64,000 nt of DNA from assembly GCA_035508435.1 (NCBI GenBank), contig DATJNA010000256.1, positions 5,909 through 69,908 of the forward strand. Reading direction: 5' to 3'. Shown in pieces: positions 8,083-18,950 of the stretch. The stretch comes from JASHVB01 sp035508435. GTDB lineage: Bacteria; Pseudomonadota; Alphaproteobacteria; Acetobacterales; Acetobacteraceae. Position numbers and translations under genes: made by a program. The notes under the pieces are model-generated. The model was given only the letters and a program-made list of their open reading frames with translations, was not told the DNA's origin and did no database searches. Position 1 is the stretch's first letter. Each line of letters starts with the position of its first letter.

Positions 8083-9498
8083 TTGACCGCCGATCCGCAA
8101 CGCCGCAACGCCGCCGCCAATGCCCAATGGGGCGGGCGCTTCGCTGCCGGTCCGTCACTGATCATGCAGGAGATAAATGCCTCCATCGGCTTTGACCGCA
8201 AGCTGTGGCGGCAGGACATACGAGGCTCGCTGGCGCATGCTGCGATGCTGGCGAAGATCGGCCTGTTGAGCGCAGCGGATGAAAGTGCCATCGCCAAAGG
8301 CTTGCAGGCGATCGCCGCGGAGATCGACGGCGGCCGTTTCCCGTTCGATACGGCGCTGGAAGACATCCACATGAACATCGAGGCGCGGCTCACCGAACGG
8401 ATCGGCGATGCCGGCCGCCGCCTGCACACCGCGCGCAGCCGCAACGACCAGGTGGCAACCGATTTCCGCCTGTGGGTGCGCGACGCGATCGACGGGCTCG
8501 ATGCGCAGATCGCCGACCTGATGCTGGCGCTGGCGGAGCGCGCCGCCGATCACGCCGCCGATCCGATGCCCGGCTTCACCCATTTGCAGACCGCGCAGCC
8601 GGTGACGTTCGGCCACCATTTGCTCGCCTATGTCGAAATGCTCGGGCGCGACCGCGGCCGCCTCGCCGACGCGCGCCGCCGGCTGAATGAATCGCCACTG
8701 GGTGCGGCGGCGCTGGCCGGCACGTCCTTTCCCATTGACCGCGACATGACCGCGCACGCGCTCGGCTTCGACCGGCCGGCGGCCAATTCGCTCGATGCGG
8801 TGTCGGACCGGGATTTCGCGCTGGAATTCCTGGCCGCCGCCGCGCTCTCCGCCATGCACCTGTCACGCTTCGCCGAGGAGATCGTGATCTGGTCTAGCGC
8901 GCCGTTCGCCTTCATCCGACTGTCGGACGCGTTCACCACCGGCAGCTCCATCATGCCGCAGAAGCGCAATCCGGACGCGGCGGAATTGGTGCGCGCGAAA
9001 ACCGGGCGCGTCACCGGCGCTCTGGTGGCGCTGCTGACGGTGATGAAGGGCCTGCCGCTCGCCTATGCCAAGGACATGCAGGAGGACAAGCAACCAGTGT
9101 TCGATGCCGCCGACGCCTGGGCATTGTCGCTCGCGGCGACCGCGGGCATGGTGCGCGACATGACGCCGGATGCCGACCGCATGCGCGCCTTCGCCGGCGC
9201 GGGATTTGCCACCGCGACCGACCTTGCTGACTGGCTGGTGCGGGTGCTGCACCTGCCGTTCCGTGACGCGCACCACGTCACCGGCAGGCTGGTGGCCCGG
9301 GCCGAGGCCCTGGGCGTCGATCTCGCCGCATTGCCGTTGGCGGAGATGCAGATGGTAGAGCAATGCATCACCTCCGATGTGTTTTCCGTGCTGACGGTGG
9401 ATGCGTCGGTCGCGTCACGCATCAGCCATGGCGGCACCGCGCCGGTCAATGTCGCGCGCGAGGCGGCGCGGTGGCTCGCCGCATTGCGGGCAGCATGA
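8083..9498 (+). CDS. argH: Argininosuccinate lyase
   Basis: Catalyses the last step of arginine synthesis, splitting argininosuccinate into arginine and fumarate in the cytosol. The N-terminus WGGRFAAGPSLIMQEINASI is characteristic, and the fumarase-superfamily signature GSSIMPQKRNPD starts at residue 287. Its 471 residues are normal for ArgH. The start is a TTG at 8083: the first ATG (8164) would remove WGGRF, which all ArgH proteins keep, and no ATG or GTG lies between. No clear Shine-Dalgarno site precedes the TTG, so poor translation or leaderless initiation is possible. The stop overlaps the next gene by 4 bp (ATGA). Confidence 0.96.
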   Translation: MTADPQRRNAAANAQWGGRFAAGPSLIMQEINASIGFDRKLWRQDIRGSLAHAAMLAKIGLLSAADESAIAKGLQAIAAEIDGGRFPFDTALEDIHMNIEARLTERIGDAGRRLHTARSRNDQVATDFRLWVRDAIDGLDAQIADLMLALAERAADHAADPMPGFTHLQTAQPVTFGHHLLAYVEMLGRDRGRLADARRRLNESPLGAAALAGTSFPIDRDMTAHALGFDRPAANSLDAVSDRDFALEFLAAAALSAMHLSRFAEEIVIWSSAPFAFIRLSDAFTTGSSIMPQKRNPDAAELVRAKTGRVTGALVALLTVMKGLPLAYAKDMQEDKQPVFDAADAWALSLAATAGMVRDMTPDADRMRAFAGAGFATATDLADWLVRVLHLPFRDAHHVTGRLVARAEALGVDLAALPLAEMQMVEQCITSDVFSVLTVDASVASRISHGGTAPVNVAREAARWLAALRAA

Positions 9499-9629
9499 GG
9501 TACGCGTGGTGGCTCGCCGGCGCGCTGGCCTGCGCCGTGCTGCTTGCCGCGTGCGGCAAGAAGGGGCCGCCCGACCCGCCCGGTCCGTCCAGCGACATTA
9601 CCTGGCCGCGGGCCTATCCGACGCGCTGA
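9495..9629 (+). CDS. lptM: LptM-like small lipoprotein
   Basis: A 44-residue lipoprotein: a signal peptide with lipobox LAAC (Cys20) followed at once by GKKGPPDPPG, the hallmark of the YifL/LptM family, which in E. coli helps the LptD translocon mature. The start ATG at 9495 overlaps the argH stop (ATGA), so translation is probably coupled. In many proteobacteria the order is argH, this lipoprotein, then lysA. Here lysA is missing from the expected place and repeats follow instead. The gene is easily overlooked because of its size. Confidence 0.85.
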   Translation: MRYAWWLAGALACAVLLAACGKKGPPDPPGPSSDITWPRAYPTR

Positions 9630-9735
9630 TGCGACCGACACCGGAAAGCGCGCGCCACCATCCATGCGAGACGCGCAACCACGCAGCCCTGACGATGCGC
9701 CCGCGCCGCCGTCCCATGAAGCAGGCTGCCCTGTC

Positions 9736-9850
9736 CGTGGCGAGACATCCGTGCACTGGCGTTGCGAGACGTCCGTCCACTGCCCTGTGAGACCTCGGTC
9801 CACCGTCATTGCGAGCCGTGCGGCGCCGAAGCAATCTTGCTCGCGATGAG
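9736..9850. repeat. 24-bp tandem repeats leading into CATTGCGAG element, copy B
   Basis: Three degenerate units (gcgagacatccgtgcactg type) have their GAGAC cores at 9742, 9766 and 9789, a period of 23-24 bp. From 9805 the sequence becomes GTCATTGCGAGCCGTGC and ends in CTCGCGATGAG, a copy of the dispersed palindromic family. The gap 9630-9897 holds no convincing gene. Confidence 0.75.
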
Positions 9851-9897
9851 CCGCAGTCGTGCGATCACACCACCAAGAATGCAACGGGAGGAAACCA

Positions 9898-10932
9898 ATG
9901 AGCACCACCGCCCCCAGCCCCTATCTGCCCGTGCGCGACGATTGGCTGGCGCGCCGCAGCGAAACGATCCTGGAACCCGAACTGCCGATCGTCGATCCCC
10001 ACCATCATCTGTGGCAACGCCCCGGCTGGCGCTACATGCTGGACGACCTGCTGGCCGACACCAACAGCGGCCACAACATCGTCGCCACCGTGTTCGTGCA
10101 GTGCCGCTCCATGCACCGCGCGAGCGGCCCCGAAGAGATGCGGCCGGTCGGCGAGACCGAGTTCGTCAATGGCGTCGCCGCGATGAGCGCGTCGGGCCAG
10201 TACGGCAAGACCAGGATTTGCGCCGGCATCGTCGGCCATGCCGACCTGCGACTGGGAGCGCGGGTCGGCGCGGTGCTGGAGGCGCATATCCGCGCCGGCG
10301 GCAACCGCTTCCGCGGCATCCGCCACATCACCGCCTGGGACGCCGACCAAACGCTGATGAACCCCGCCTACGCGCCGCCGCCCGGCGTGCTGGCCGATGC
10401 CACATTCCGCGCGGGGTTCGCCACCCTGGCGCCGCTGAACCTGAGCTTCGATGCCTGGCTGTACCATCCGCAGATCGATGAACTCACCGCGCTGGCACGA
10501 GCGTTTCCTGCCACGCCGATCTGCCTGAACCATGTCGGCGGACCACTCGCCATCGGCGCCTATGCCGGCAAGCGCGATGCCGTGTTCTCCGCCTGGTCAA
10601 AATCGATCCGCGCGCTGGCGCAATGCCCGAACGTGGTGGTGAAGCTCGGCGGCATGGCGATGCGCATCAACGGCTTCGATTTCCATGAGAAGGCGGATCC
10701 GCCGTCTTCGGAAGCGCTCGCCGCGGCATGGCAGCCCTATGTCGAGACCTGCATCGAGGCATTCGGCGCATCGCGCTGCATGTTCGAGAGCAATTTCCCG
10801 GTGGACAAGGGCTCGTACGCCTACGCGCCGTTCTGGAATGCATGCAAATTGCTGGCGCGCCGCGCGAGTGCGGCAGAGAAGGCGGACCTGTTCTGCGGCA
10901 CCGCGGCGCGATTCTATCGGCTGGAAATCTAG
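9898..10932 (+). CDS. Amidohydrolase family protein (amidohydrolase 2 type)
   Basis: A 344-residue TIM-barrel metal hydrolase. The first metal-binding motif is VDPHHHLW near residue 32; later family blocks include GIRHITAWD, the middle histidine in PICLNHVGGPL and the C-terminal SNFPVDK. Members act as lactonases, decarboxylases or dihydrocoumarin-type hydrolases in breakdown pathways, so the exact substrate is open. GGGAGGAAACC sits just upstream of the ATG at 9898. The MFS carrier and MBL hydrolase that follow on the same strand could belong to the same catabolic function, but a 280-bp gap with inverted repeats separates them. Confidence 0.9.
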   Translation: MSTTAPSPYLPVRDDWLARRSETILEPELPIVDPHHHLWQRPGWRYMLDDLLADTNSGHNIVATVFVQCRSMHRASGPEEMRPVGETEFVNGVAAMSASGQYGKTRICAGIVGHADLRLGARVGAVLEAHIRAGGNRFRGIRHITAWDADQTLMNPAYAPPPGVLADATFRAGFATLAPLNLSFDAWLYHPQIDELTALARAFPATPICLNHVGGPLAIGAYAGKRDAVFSAWSKSIRALAQCPNVVVKLGGMAMRINGFDFHEKADPPSSEALAAAWQPYVETCIEAFGASRCMFESNFPVDKGSYAYAPFWNACKLLARRASAAEKADLFCGTAARFYRLEI

Positions 10933-10970
10933 CCACCATCCCGCGGACCGGCGCGGATCGCAGGGTTCCC

Positions 10971-11100
10971 GGTTCTCACAAAACCAAGGCAAGGTGTGGC
11001 AGGCTTCACAAAGCGAAAACCACGGCGCGATGCTACGCTAAGATCGGATTTTATCGGCTTGTGAATGCTTGCCTTCACCTTTCTTATCTTTGTGAGAATC
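10971..11100. repeat. Inverted pair of a second dispersed repeat (GRTTCTCACA family)
   Basis: GGTTCTCACAAAACC...GGCAAGG...CTTCACAAAGCG begins at 10971. A reverse copy ends at 11100, giving 10-bp perfect arms TTCTCACAAA (10973-10982) and TTTGTGAGAA (11089-11098). A third, single copy lies near 27459. The pair could fold as a large stem between the amidohydrolase and MFS genes; the 283-bp gap holds no gene. Confidence 0.6.
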
Positions 11101-11215
11101 AAACGGCTGCCGCCGGCACCCACCGTGCGAGACCAACGCGCCCTGTCGCGCGCCGGGCCGGAGCGCCGCTGGTCTCCCAGCCAATCTTGTCCTCCGGCAA
11201 GCAGAGGAACGTCCG

Positions 11216-12508
11216 ATGCGTCCCGATCAGTCGGTACAAGCCTTGGGACCTGGCAGTGCGCATTGGCGGCGGCTGATCCCGGTGGCGTTCGTCACCTACA
11301 GCCTGGCCTATGTCGATCGCGCCAATTACGGCATCGGCTCCGCCGCCGGCCTCGCCCATGATCTCGGCATCGCCGGCAAGCAGGACGCATTGCTCGGCGC
11401 CTTGTTCTCCCTCGGCTACTTCCTGTGTCAGATCCCTGCCGCCTGGTACGCCGAAGCGCACAGCGCCAGGCGGCTGATGTTCTGGGGCTTGATCGCCTGG
11501 GGCTTGCTCGCCGCACTGACCGGCGTGATCACCGACATCCATTGGCTCTACCTCGATCGCCTCCTGCTCGGCGTGGCGGAGAGCGCCGTGCTGCCCGGCA
11601 TGCTGATATTCCTCAGCCATTGGTTCACCCGCGCCGAGCGCTCCCGTGCCAACTCCTTCCTGATCCTCGGCAGCCCGGTGACGGTGCTGTGGATGTCCAT
11701 CGTCTCCGGCTATCTCGCCCATGCCATCGGCTGGCGCGGCATGTTCATCGCCGAGGGCGTCCCCACGGTGATCTGGGCCTTCGCATGGTGGTGGCTGGTG
11801 CGGGACACGCCCGCCGAGGCCGCGTGGCTGCCGCCGCGCGAACGCGACCGCATCGCAACCGCCCTGGCGCGGGAGCAACAAGGGCTCCGGCGGGTCAAGA
11901 ATTACGCCGCGGCCTTCCGCACCCCGATGGTGATCGTGCTGGCCATCCAGTATTTCTGCTGGGGCGCCGGCATCTCTGGTTTCATCATCTGGCTGCCCTC
12001 CATGCTGAAGGCGGGACGCGCGATCGGTATCGTCGAGATCGGCTGGCTGTCGGCCGCACCCTATCTTCTGGCGACGGTGCTGATGGTCCTGGTGTCGTAC
12101 TGGTCGGACCGGAGCGGGCGGCGGCGCGCCTTCGTCTGGCCGTTCCTGATCGTCGGCGCGGCGGCCTTCCTGGGCGCCTATTGGCTCGGCCGTGCGGCGT
12201 TCTGGCCGGGCTTCATGCTGCTGGTGGTGGCGGGCGGTGCGATGTACGCGCCGTTTGGGCCGTTCTTCGCCTGGTTCTCCGAGACCCTGCCACGCAACGT
12301 TGCCGGCGGCGCCATCGCGCTGATCAACAGTTGCGGGGCGCTGGGTGGGTTCATCGGCGCCTATGCGGTGGGTTTCATCAATGCGGCGACCGGCGGGCCG
12401 AGCGTCTCGTTCCTCGTCATGGCGGTAACATTGTTGATCAGCGGTGTGCTGACGCTCACGGCGCGCGAGCAAGTCGATCACGGCAGGCCGGAATCGTTGC
12501 GGCACTGA
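11216..12508 (+). CDS. MFS transporter, anion:cation symporter (ACS) type
   Basis: A 430-residue inner-membrane carrier with about 12 helices. The start of helix 1 (FVTYSLAYVDRANYGIGSA) is typical of the ACS/phthalate permease branch, which imports organic anions such as hexuronates, galactonate or phthalate by proton symport. The internal loop between helices 6 and 7 (residues about 200-235) is charged, as expected. The start ATG at 11216 has a weak ribosome site (GCAGAGGAACG). The MBL-fold hydrolase follows 102 bp later in the same direction, so the carrier may import its substrate. That link is inference. Confidence 0.9.
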   Translation: MRPDQSVQALGPGSAHWRRLIPVAFVTYSLAYVDRANYGIGSAAGLAHDLGIAGKQDALLGALFSLGYFLCQIPAAWYAEAHSARRLMFWGLIAWGLLAALTGVITDIHWLYLDRLLLGVAESAVLPGMLIFLSHWFTRAERSRANSFLILGSPVTVLWMSIVSGYLAHAIGWRGMFIAEGVPTVIWAFAWWWLVRDTPAEAAWLPPRERDRIATALAREQQGLRRVKNYAAAFRTPMVIVLAIQYFCWGAGISGFIIWLPSMLKAGRAIGIVEIGWLSAAPYLLATVLMVLVSYWSDRSGRRRAFVWPFLIVGAAAFLGAYWLGRAAFWPGFMLLVVAGGAMYAPFGPFFAWFSETLPRNVAGGAIALINSCGALGGFIGAYAVGFINAATGGPSVSFLVMAVTLLISGVLTLTAREQVDHGRPESLRH

Positions 12509-12610
12509 GACGGGGATGCCGCGTGGCGGGTCGCTTGACCCGGGCATTGGCGCACGGAAGATCGCCGCATGGCGGCCGGATCATCGCGGCCGCAGGGGAG
12601 ACACCGCGTC

Positions 12611-13480
12611 ATGCACACGCTGAAGATCGGCGACGTCACCATCACCAGCATCATCGAACGCGATGGCCCCTGGCGGCGGCCGGAGGACATGTTTCCCGCC
12701 TATGATCCGGAGGTCGGCAGGCGCTACCTGGCCGAGCTTGACCCGGTGGTGTTCGACCCGGCCTCGGGCCGCATGGTGATCACCTACCAGACTTTCATCG
12801 TGCGCACGCCGAAGCACGTCATGCTGGTGGATACCTGCACCGGCGAGGACAAGGGCCATCCCGCGCCGATGGATTTTCCCAAGGCGCCGTGGCTGTGGGG
12901 ATTGCGTGCCGCCGGCCTGCGCTTCGAGGACATCGACTACGTGTTCTGCACCCACCTGCATATCGACCACTGCGGCTGGAACACCGTGCTGCGCGAGGGA
13001 CGCTGGGTGCCGACCTTCCCCCGCGCGAAATACGTGTTCCATAAGAAGGAATACGCCGCGTGGGAGGCAGCCACGAAGCGCGGCGACAATCCGCCGGGGA
13101 ACGTGTGGACCGACAACTGCCGCCCGATCGTTGAGGCGGGGCAGGCGCTGCTGGTGGATGACGACTACACGCTGGACGACACGGTGTGGCTGACGCCCAC
13201 GCCCGGCCATGCGCCGTGCCATTGCTGCGTCAACATCAAGTCCGGCGGGCAACGCGCGGTGGTCACCGGCGACCTGATGCACCACGCGCTACAGTGCCGT
13301 GAGCCAGGCTGGTACACGATCTTCGACTGGGACGCGCAGCAGGGTGTCGAGTCGCGACGCAAGTTCCTGAAGGAAGTGGCCGGGACCGGCACGTACATCC
13401 TGCCGATCCACTTCCCGCATCCGACGACCGGGCTGGTGGAGCCGGACGGGGAGAGATTTCGCTACCGGTTTGTCCGCTGA
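12611..13480 (+). CDS. MBL-fold metallo-hydrolase
   Basis: A 289-residue metallo-beta-lactamase-fold protein. The zinc motif HxHxDH appears as THLHIDHCG near residue 118; further ligands are His in TPTPGHAPCH and Asp in VTGDLMHHA. This branch includes quorum-quenching lactonases and other ester or thioester hydrolases, and the sequence does not decide between them. I start at the ATG at 12611 (MHTLKIGDVTITSI) with GGGGAGA about 10 nt upstream. An earlier in-frame ATG (12569) would add 14 residues without family support. A GC-rich hairpin follows, shared with the convergent tadG-like gene. Confidence 0.9.
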   Translation: MHTLKIGDVTITSIIERDGPWRRPEDMFPAYDPEVGRRYLAELDPVVFDPASGRMVITYQTFIVRTPKHVMLVDTCTGEDKGHPAPMDFPKAPWLWGLRAAGLRFEDIDYVFCTHLHIDHCGWNTVLREGRWVPTFPRAKYVFHKKEYAAWEAATKRGDNPPGNVWTDNCRPIVEAGQALLVDDDYTLDDTVWLTPTPGHAPCHCCVNIKSGGQRAVVTGDLMHHALQCREPGWYTIFDWDAQQGVESRRKFLKEVAGTGTYILPIHFPHPTTGLVEPDGERFRYRFVR

Positions 13481-13535
13481 CGCGTCTCGGCCAACACGCG
13501 AAGCTTGGTGTCGTTGCGAGCACCGCGCGTGAACC

Positions 13536-13560
13536 GGGACCGGGCACGGCGCCCGGTCCC
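13536..13560. terminator. Perfect 10-bp hairpin between convergent genes
   Basis: GGGACCGGGC / GCCCGGTCCC with a 5-nt loop lies between the MBL gene (+) and the TadG-like gene (-). There is no T-run on either side, so it may be a Rho-assisted or mRNA-stabilising stem rather than a strong intrinsic terminator. Confidence 0.6.
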
Positions 13561-13575
13561 GCGATCCCGTGTTGG

Positions 13576-14892
13576 TCAATTCACCAGCTTCAGGGCCGAG
13601 GACATCGTGGAGCAAAAGCCGCCGAGCACGGTGGTGATCTGCGCCGCGGTCGGCGCGACGAGCGAGACCCCGACGCCCTTGCGCAAGGTGGCAAGCGACG
13701 CGGCATACGACGATTGTTCCGTCTTCGGGGTATCGCCGGAATAATAGATGGTGGAAACGTTGATTCCGGCGGCGTAGGCGTCGGACGCCTGGTTCTGCGC
13801 CATGGTCAACAGGTTGGCGTCGGTGCAGAGCACGCTGCAGGTCGGCAGCAGCGAGGTGGGGGTCGGATAGATGCCGTCCGGCGTCGTGTAAAGAATCTGA
13901 TCCGCGTTCGGAACACCGTCGGTGATGATGATGATGTTCTTGGTCGTGTTGGTGCTGGAGACGCTGCTGAACTGCTGGATCGCCGAATAAATCCCCGATG
14001 CCGGGTTCGAGCCGCTGCACGCCGGCATGCCGGTGCTGCCGCAATAATTCAGCGCGTTGATCGCCGTCTCGATGGCGGACATGTTGGTGCTCGCCTGGGT
14101 CAGTGCCAGGTAGGTGTTGGAATGCCCGTCGAATGTGGTAACGCCGAACTTGGAAGTCGTGGCCGATGCGCCTTCCACGCAATTGAGGATCGCCAAGTCG
14201 GCTGACTGCTGCTCGCTGATCTCGGATTTGAACGACTGCGACAGATCGTTGAGGACGATCGTGTCGAAGTTCTGTCCGGTCGCGAAACTGGCGGTTGCCG
14301 TCGAGGTCAGATTGATGCTCGACACGCCGACGAAATTGCCGAGCAATATCGGCACGGCGTTGCCGTTCGCGGTCGTATTGACCGCGGTGACCTGCACGGC
14401 GTTCGGGGTGGTGCTGCCGCTGGAGGCCAGGCTGGTGAACGTCGAGTTCGATGCACTCCATGTCCCCAGCACGACGTTGGCCGACGGCACCGCTGTCCCG
14501 TAGGTACTGCTCGGCTCGTTTGCGCTGCCAATTGCCTGTGCCTGGGATATGACCGTGGCCGAGGAATTCGTACCCGACGAATAGTAGGTCGTCAGGCTGC
14601 TCGCTCCGGCCAGTGCCGCCGCCTGCGCCGTCTGCCGCAATAGCAGTTGGCGGTAATAGATATAGCTGGTGTCGGCCGACAGGATGCCAAGCGCAATGAA
14701 GACGGGGAACAGACTGGCGACCAGAATGGTAATCGTTGATTGGCGTTCTTGCAGCAGCCTGTGCCAGGGCGCGGTGCGGCGTGAGGGCAATCGATTCATG
14801 GTGCGGCGCCTCCGGGTTGCAAGGCGATGGTTCATCTTGACAAGACTCCAGGCTGGAATTTCGGCAACGCGGAGCAATGGGATCAGGGACAT
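13576..14892 (-). CDS. TadG-like pilus assembly protein with von Willebrand A domain
   Basis: An envelope protein of about 438 residues. After a basic N-terminus and one membrane helix (TITILVASLFPVFIALGIL) comes a pilin-like alpha segment and then a VWA fold: FDTIVLNDLSQS stands in the MIDAS position (as NDLSQS instead of DxSxS) and IIIITDGVPN forms the later strand. TadG proteins are minor pseudopilin-like parts of Flp/Tad pili. I choose the ATG at 14892, which overlaps the upstream gene and has AGGAGGG 4 nt before it; ATGs at 14835 and 14799 also have plausible sites. No other Tad gene (ATPase, secretin, major pilin) is present, so the pair may be orphaned. Confidence 0.8.
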   Translation of the reverse strand: MSLIPLLRVAEIPAWSLVKMNHRLATRRRRTMNRLPSRRTAPWHRLLQERQSTITILVASLFPVFIALGILSADTSYIYYRQLLLRQTAQAAALAGASSLTTYYSSGTNSSATVISQAQAIGSANEPSSTYGTAVPSANVVLGTWSASNSTFTSLASSGSTTPNAVQVTAVNTTANGNAVPILLGNFVGVSSINLTSTATASFATGQNFDTIVLNDLSQSFKSEISEQQSADLAILNCVEGASATTSKFGVTTFDGHSNTYLALTQASTNMSAIETAINALNYCGSTGMPACSGSNPASGIYSAIQQFSSVSSTNTTKNIIIITDGVPNADQILYTTPDGIYPTPTSLLPTCSVLCTDANLLTMAQNQASDAYAAGINVSTIYYSGDTPKTEQSSYAASLATLRKGVGVSLVAPTAAQITTVLGGFCSTMSSALKLVN

Positions 14893-15572
14893 GAGCCCTC
14901 CTTCATCACCGTCGCGTTCGAGGTGAGCGTCGTGCCGGCGAAGATGCCAAAGAAATCCACGATCGCCGCCGCCGATCCGTTGACCGACACCGACACCTCG
15001 ACACTGGGCACCGAGCAAGTCTCGGTCGTCGTGACCGAGAAGGTGGCCCAGGAGGGTAGGCTGCTGCACGCGTAGTATTCCGCCTCGGTGCTGGTCAGCG
15101 AACTGCTGCATTGCGTGGTGGCGGTGTTATTGCTCGACGAAATGGTGCCCGTGCTCAGGCTGGTGATCTGGCCGGTGGCAACCAGCATCGCCGCGTATTG
15201 CGCCGCGTTCTGCATGGTGGACCAGGTGTAGAATACCGTGCTGACGGCAATGAATCCGAAGACCAGTGTCAGGAAGGGGGTTGCCAGCAGGGCAAACTCG
15301 ATGGCGGCGACACCACGGCGGCAGCCTGCGATGTCGCGGAGTCTCGGGCGGGTTGCGTCGCGAGGGCCGCGGGTCGCGCCGCCAGGGTCGCGGGTCGCGC
15401 CGCCAGGGTAGCGGGTCGCGCCACGAGGGCCGCCAGCTAACCGCGCCAGCCGCGCCAGCCGCGCCGCACCGGAAACGGCGCCGCCGCTCTCACTCGCGCC
15501 TTGAGGCACGCGAATGGCGTTACCAAACAGGCCATTAGTCGCCAGCCGTATATAATTCGATATGCTCCGCAT
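14883..15572 (-). CDS. TadE-like pseudopilin with N-terminal repeat extension
   Basis: The core is a TadE motif: GCRRGVAAIEFALLATPFLTLVFG, a basic residue block, invariant Glu and hydrophobic helix, followed by an exported C-terminal region with paired cysteines. Unusually, about 80 residues precede the core, including four tandem 7-residue units (GGATRDP type) encoded by 21-bp repeats. Typical TadE proteins have only 10-30 residues there. The start at 15572 is the only ATG, and I see no Shine-Dalgarno site before it, so real initiation may lie further in at a GTG or TTG. The gene overlaps the TadG-like gene by 10 bp, so the pair is co-translated. Confidence 0.75.
   Translation of the reverse strand: MRSISNYIRLATNGLFGNAIRVPQGASESGGAVSGAARLARLARLAGGPRGATRYPGGATRDPGGATRGPRDATRPRLRDIAGCRRGVAAIEFALLATPFLTLVFGFIAVSTVFYTWSTMQNAAQYAAMLVATGQITSLSTGTISSSNNTATTQCSSSLTSTEAEYYACSSLPSWATFSVTTTETCSVPSVEVSVSVNGSAAAIVDFFGIFAGTTLTSNATVMKEGSCP
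15349..15432. repeat. 21-bp tandem repeat, four copies, inside the TadE-like gene
   Basis: The unit cgggtcgcgccgccagggtc plus one base starts at 15349, 15370, 15391 and 15412. It encodes a heptapeptide repeat on the minus strand, in the same in-frame mode of expansion as the array at 3231. Confidence 0.9.
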
Positions 15573-15622
15573 GAATAACGACGCTAGTGTGAAGATTACT
15601 ACAAAATGGTAACGCCATTCGC
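15510..15622. promoter_or_regulatory. 16-bp perfect inverted repeat spanning the TadE-like start
   Basis: GCGAATGGCGTTACCA at 15510-15525 is mirrored by TGGTAACGCCATTCGC at 15607-15622, with 81 bp between. The assumed start codon (15570-15572) lies inside. It could be a regulator site pair, an mRNA stem controlling translation, or a repeat remnant. The surrounding sequence (15573-15796) is AT-richer than neighbours and holds no gene. Confidence 0.5.
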
Positions 15623-15796
15623 TGCCAAATAACTATTTTTTTGCAGCCATGTCATGTAATGATTTGTCGCTCTACAAATTGATATGAACCCGGCGGAACG
15701 TCACCTTCCCGGGGTTCGGTTCGGCAGCGACAGCATCGCCAAGGTGCCGGTGCGCCACATCGCCAGGATGCCAGCGCGATCCCGGCGCATCCGAGA

Positions 15797-18025
<2,229 letters not shown>

Positions 18026-18194
18026 GGAGTGGCGAATCCGATCGGCACGGCGCCAGCATACATGGCTTTCACGGCACCCGTCGTCAGTACCGGGGCGAAT
18101 TTCACCTGCCAACAGGGGGCATGCGCCGATACGAACGCCGCATCGCCGTTGCGCCGCGGCGGCTCGTGCGAGGCTGGAGGTCCCGCCCGCGCCC

Positions 18195-18307
18195 GTCATT
18201 GTTCATCGCGACCGGGATGAACCAATCCGGCGTTGCGAGCGAAGCGATCCGGGTCGAGTCGCGCGCGGCGAAGCGACCGATGGTGCCTCGCTTCGCTGGC
18301 GATGACA
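18195..18307. repeat. Dispersed CATTGCGAG-type palindromic repeat, copy C
   Basis: Starts GTCATTGTTCATCGCGACC and ends CGCTGGCGATGACAC, with an inner GTTGCGAGCGAAGCGATCC. It is of the same family as the copies at 2555 and 52497 and lies in the gap before the uvrD start. Confidence 0.8.
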
Positions 18308-18392
18308 CGCGGCCGCCGGTGATCGAAGGCTAAGGATCGGCACACCGGGCCGGTGGATTATGATGCGGGCAAGGCCGGGCGGGGAGCGAGGT

Positions 18393-18422
18393 TTGACGGC
18401 ACCAATCTATACAACTTAGAAT
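18393..18422 (+). promoter_or_regulatory. Sigma70-like promoter in the 18.3-18.9 kb gap
   Basis: TTGACG (18393-18398), an 18-bp spacer and TAGAAT (18417-18422). Downstream are two small hairpins, CCCGCA/TGCGGG (18474-18493) and TTGGC-AAAA-GCCAA (18507-18520), but no gene until 18951. It may drive a non-coding RNA or act as a second promoter for the PEP-CTERM gene. The rest of 18308-18842 shows nothing I can assign. Confidence 0.4.
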
Positions 18423-18842
18423 AGAATTACTTTCCGTTATACTATTATGGATTGTCTATCAGCGAGAGCGACTCCCGCAGTCGTCGATGCGGGTTGCGAG
18501 ACCTGTTTGGCAAAAGCCAATCGACCTCGCCTCAGGTGTTAATCAGTTGTGAAAATCTCGCCTTCTGAGATCTGTCATCAAGCAAAACCAGAGATGACAA
18601 CAGGCAAGTTGCTCGCCACTTCGTTTCATCCAGATGAAAACGGACGGGCATTTCGGGCCGCCCGACGTGATCAGACCGTCAAAATTGGGCACACAAATCC
18701 GTGACAGCAAACAGGTACCGGCAAACGTGGTTTTCGAAAAATTACAATTTGACTCGCGCTCGAGTGTCGGATTTTTTTACAGCCCTGGGTTTTGCGGCTG
18801 CCGAGGCCGTACTAAGTACTTGCTAATGCGGTCAAACCCGCC

Positions 18843-18859
18843 TTGGCACAGGTATTGCT
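18843..18859 (+). promoter_or_regulatory. Sigma54 (RpoN) promoter for the PEP-CTERM gene
   Basis: TTGGCAC AGGTA TTGCT matches the -24/-12 consensus (TGGCAC-N5-TTGCW), with the required 12-nt distance from GG to GC. It lies 91 bp upstream of the start at 18951. RpoN control of PEP-CTERM genes, through the PrsK/PrsR two-component pair, is known in exosortase-bearing bacteria, which makes a functional site likely. Confidence 0.8.
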
Positions 18860-18950
18860 ATCGATCAAGTAGAAGGTGTCGCGAAACTCTGGATCGCGCA
18901 TGCGGGATCTCGGGTCAGGCGGTACCCAATCAGGTGCGAGGAGGCCGGAC

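Noticed and set aside
11099..12547. 482-codon open frame antisense to the MFS gene
   Set aside because: Shadow of the carrier gene; low-complexity Arg/Gly/Asp composition.
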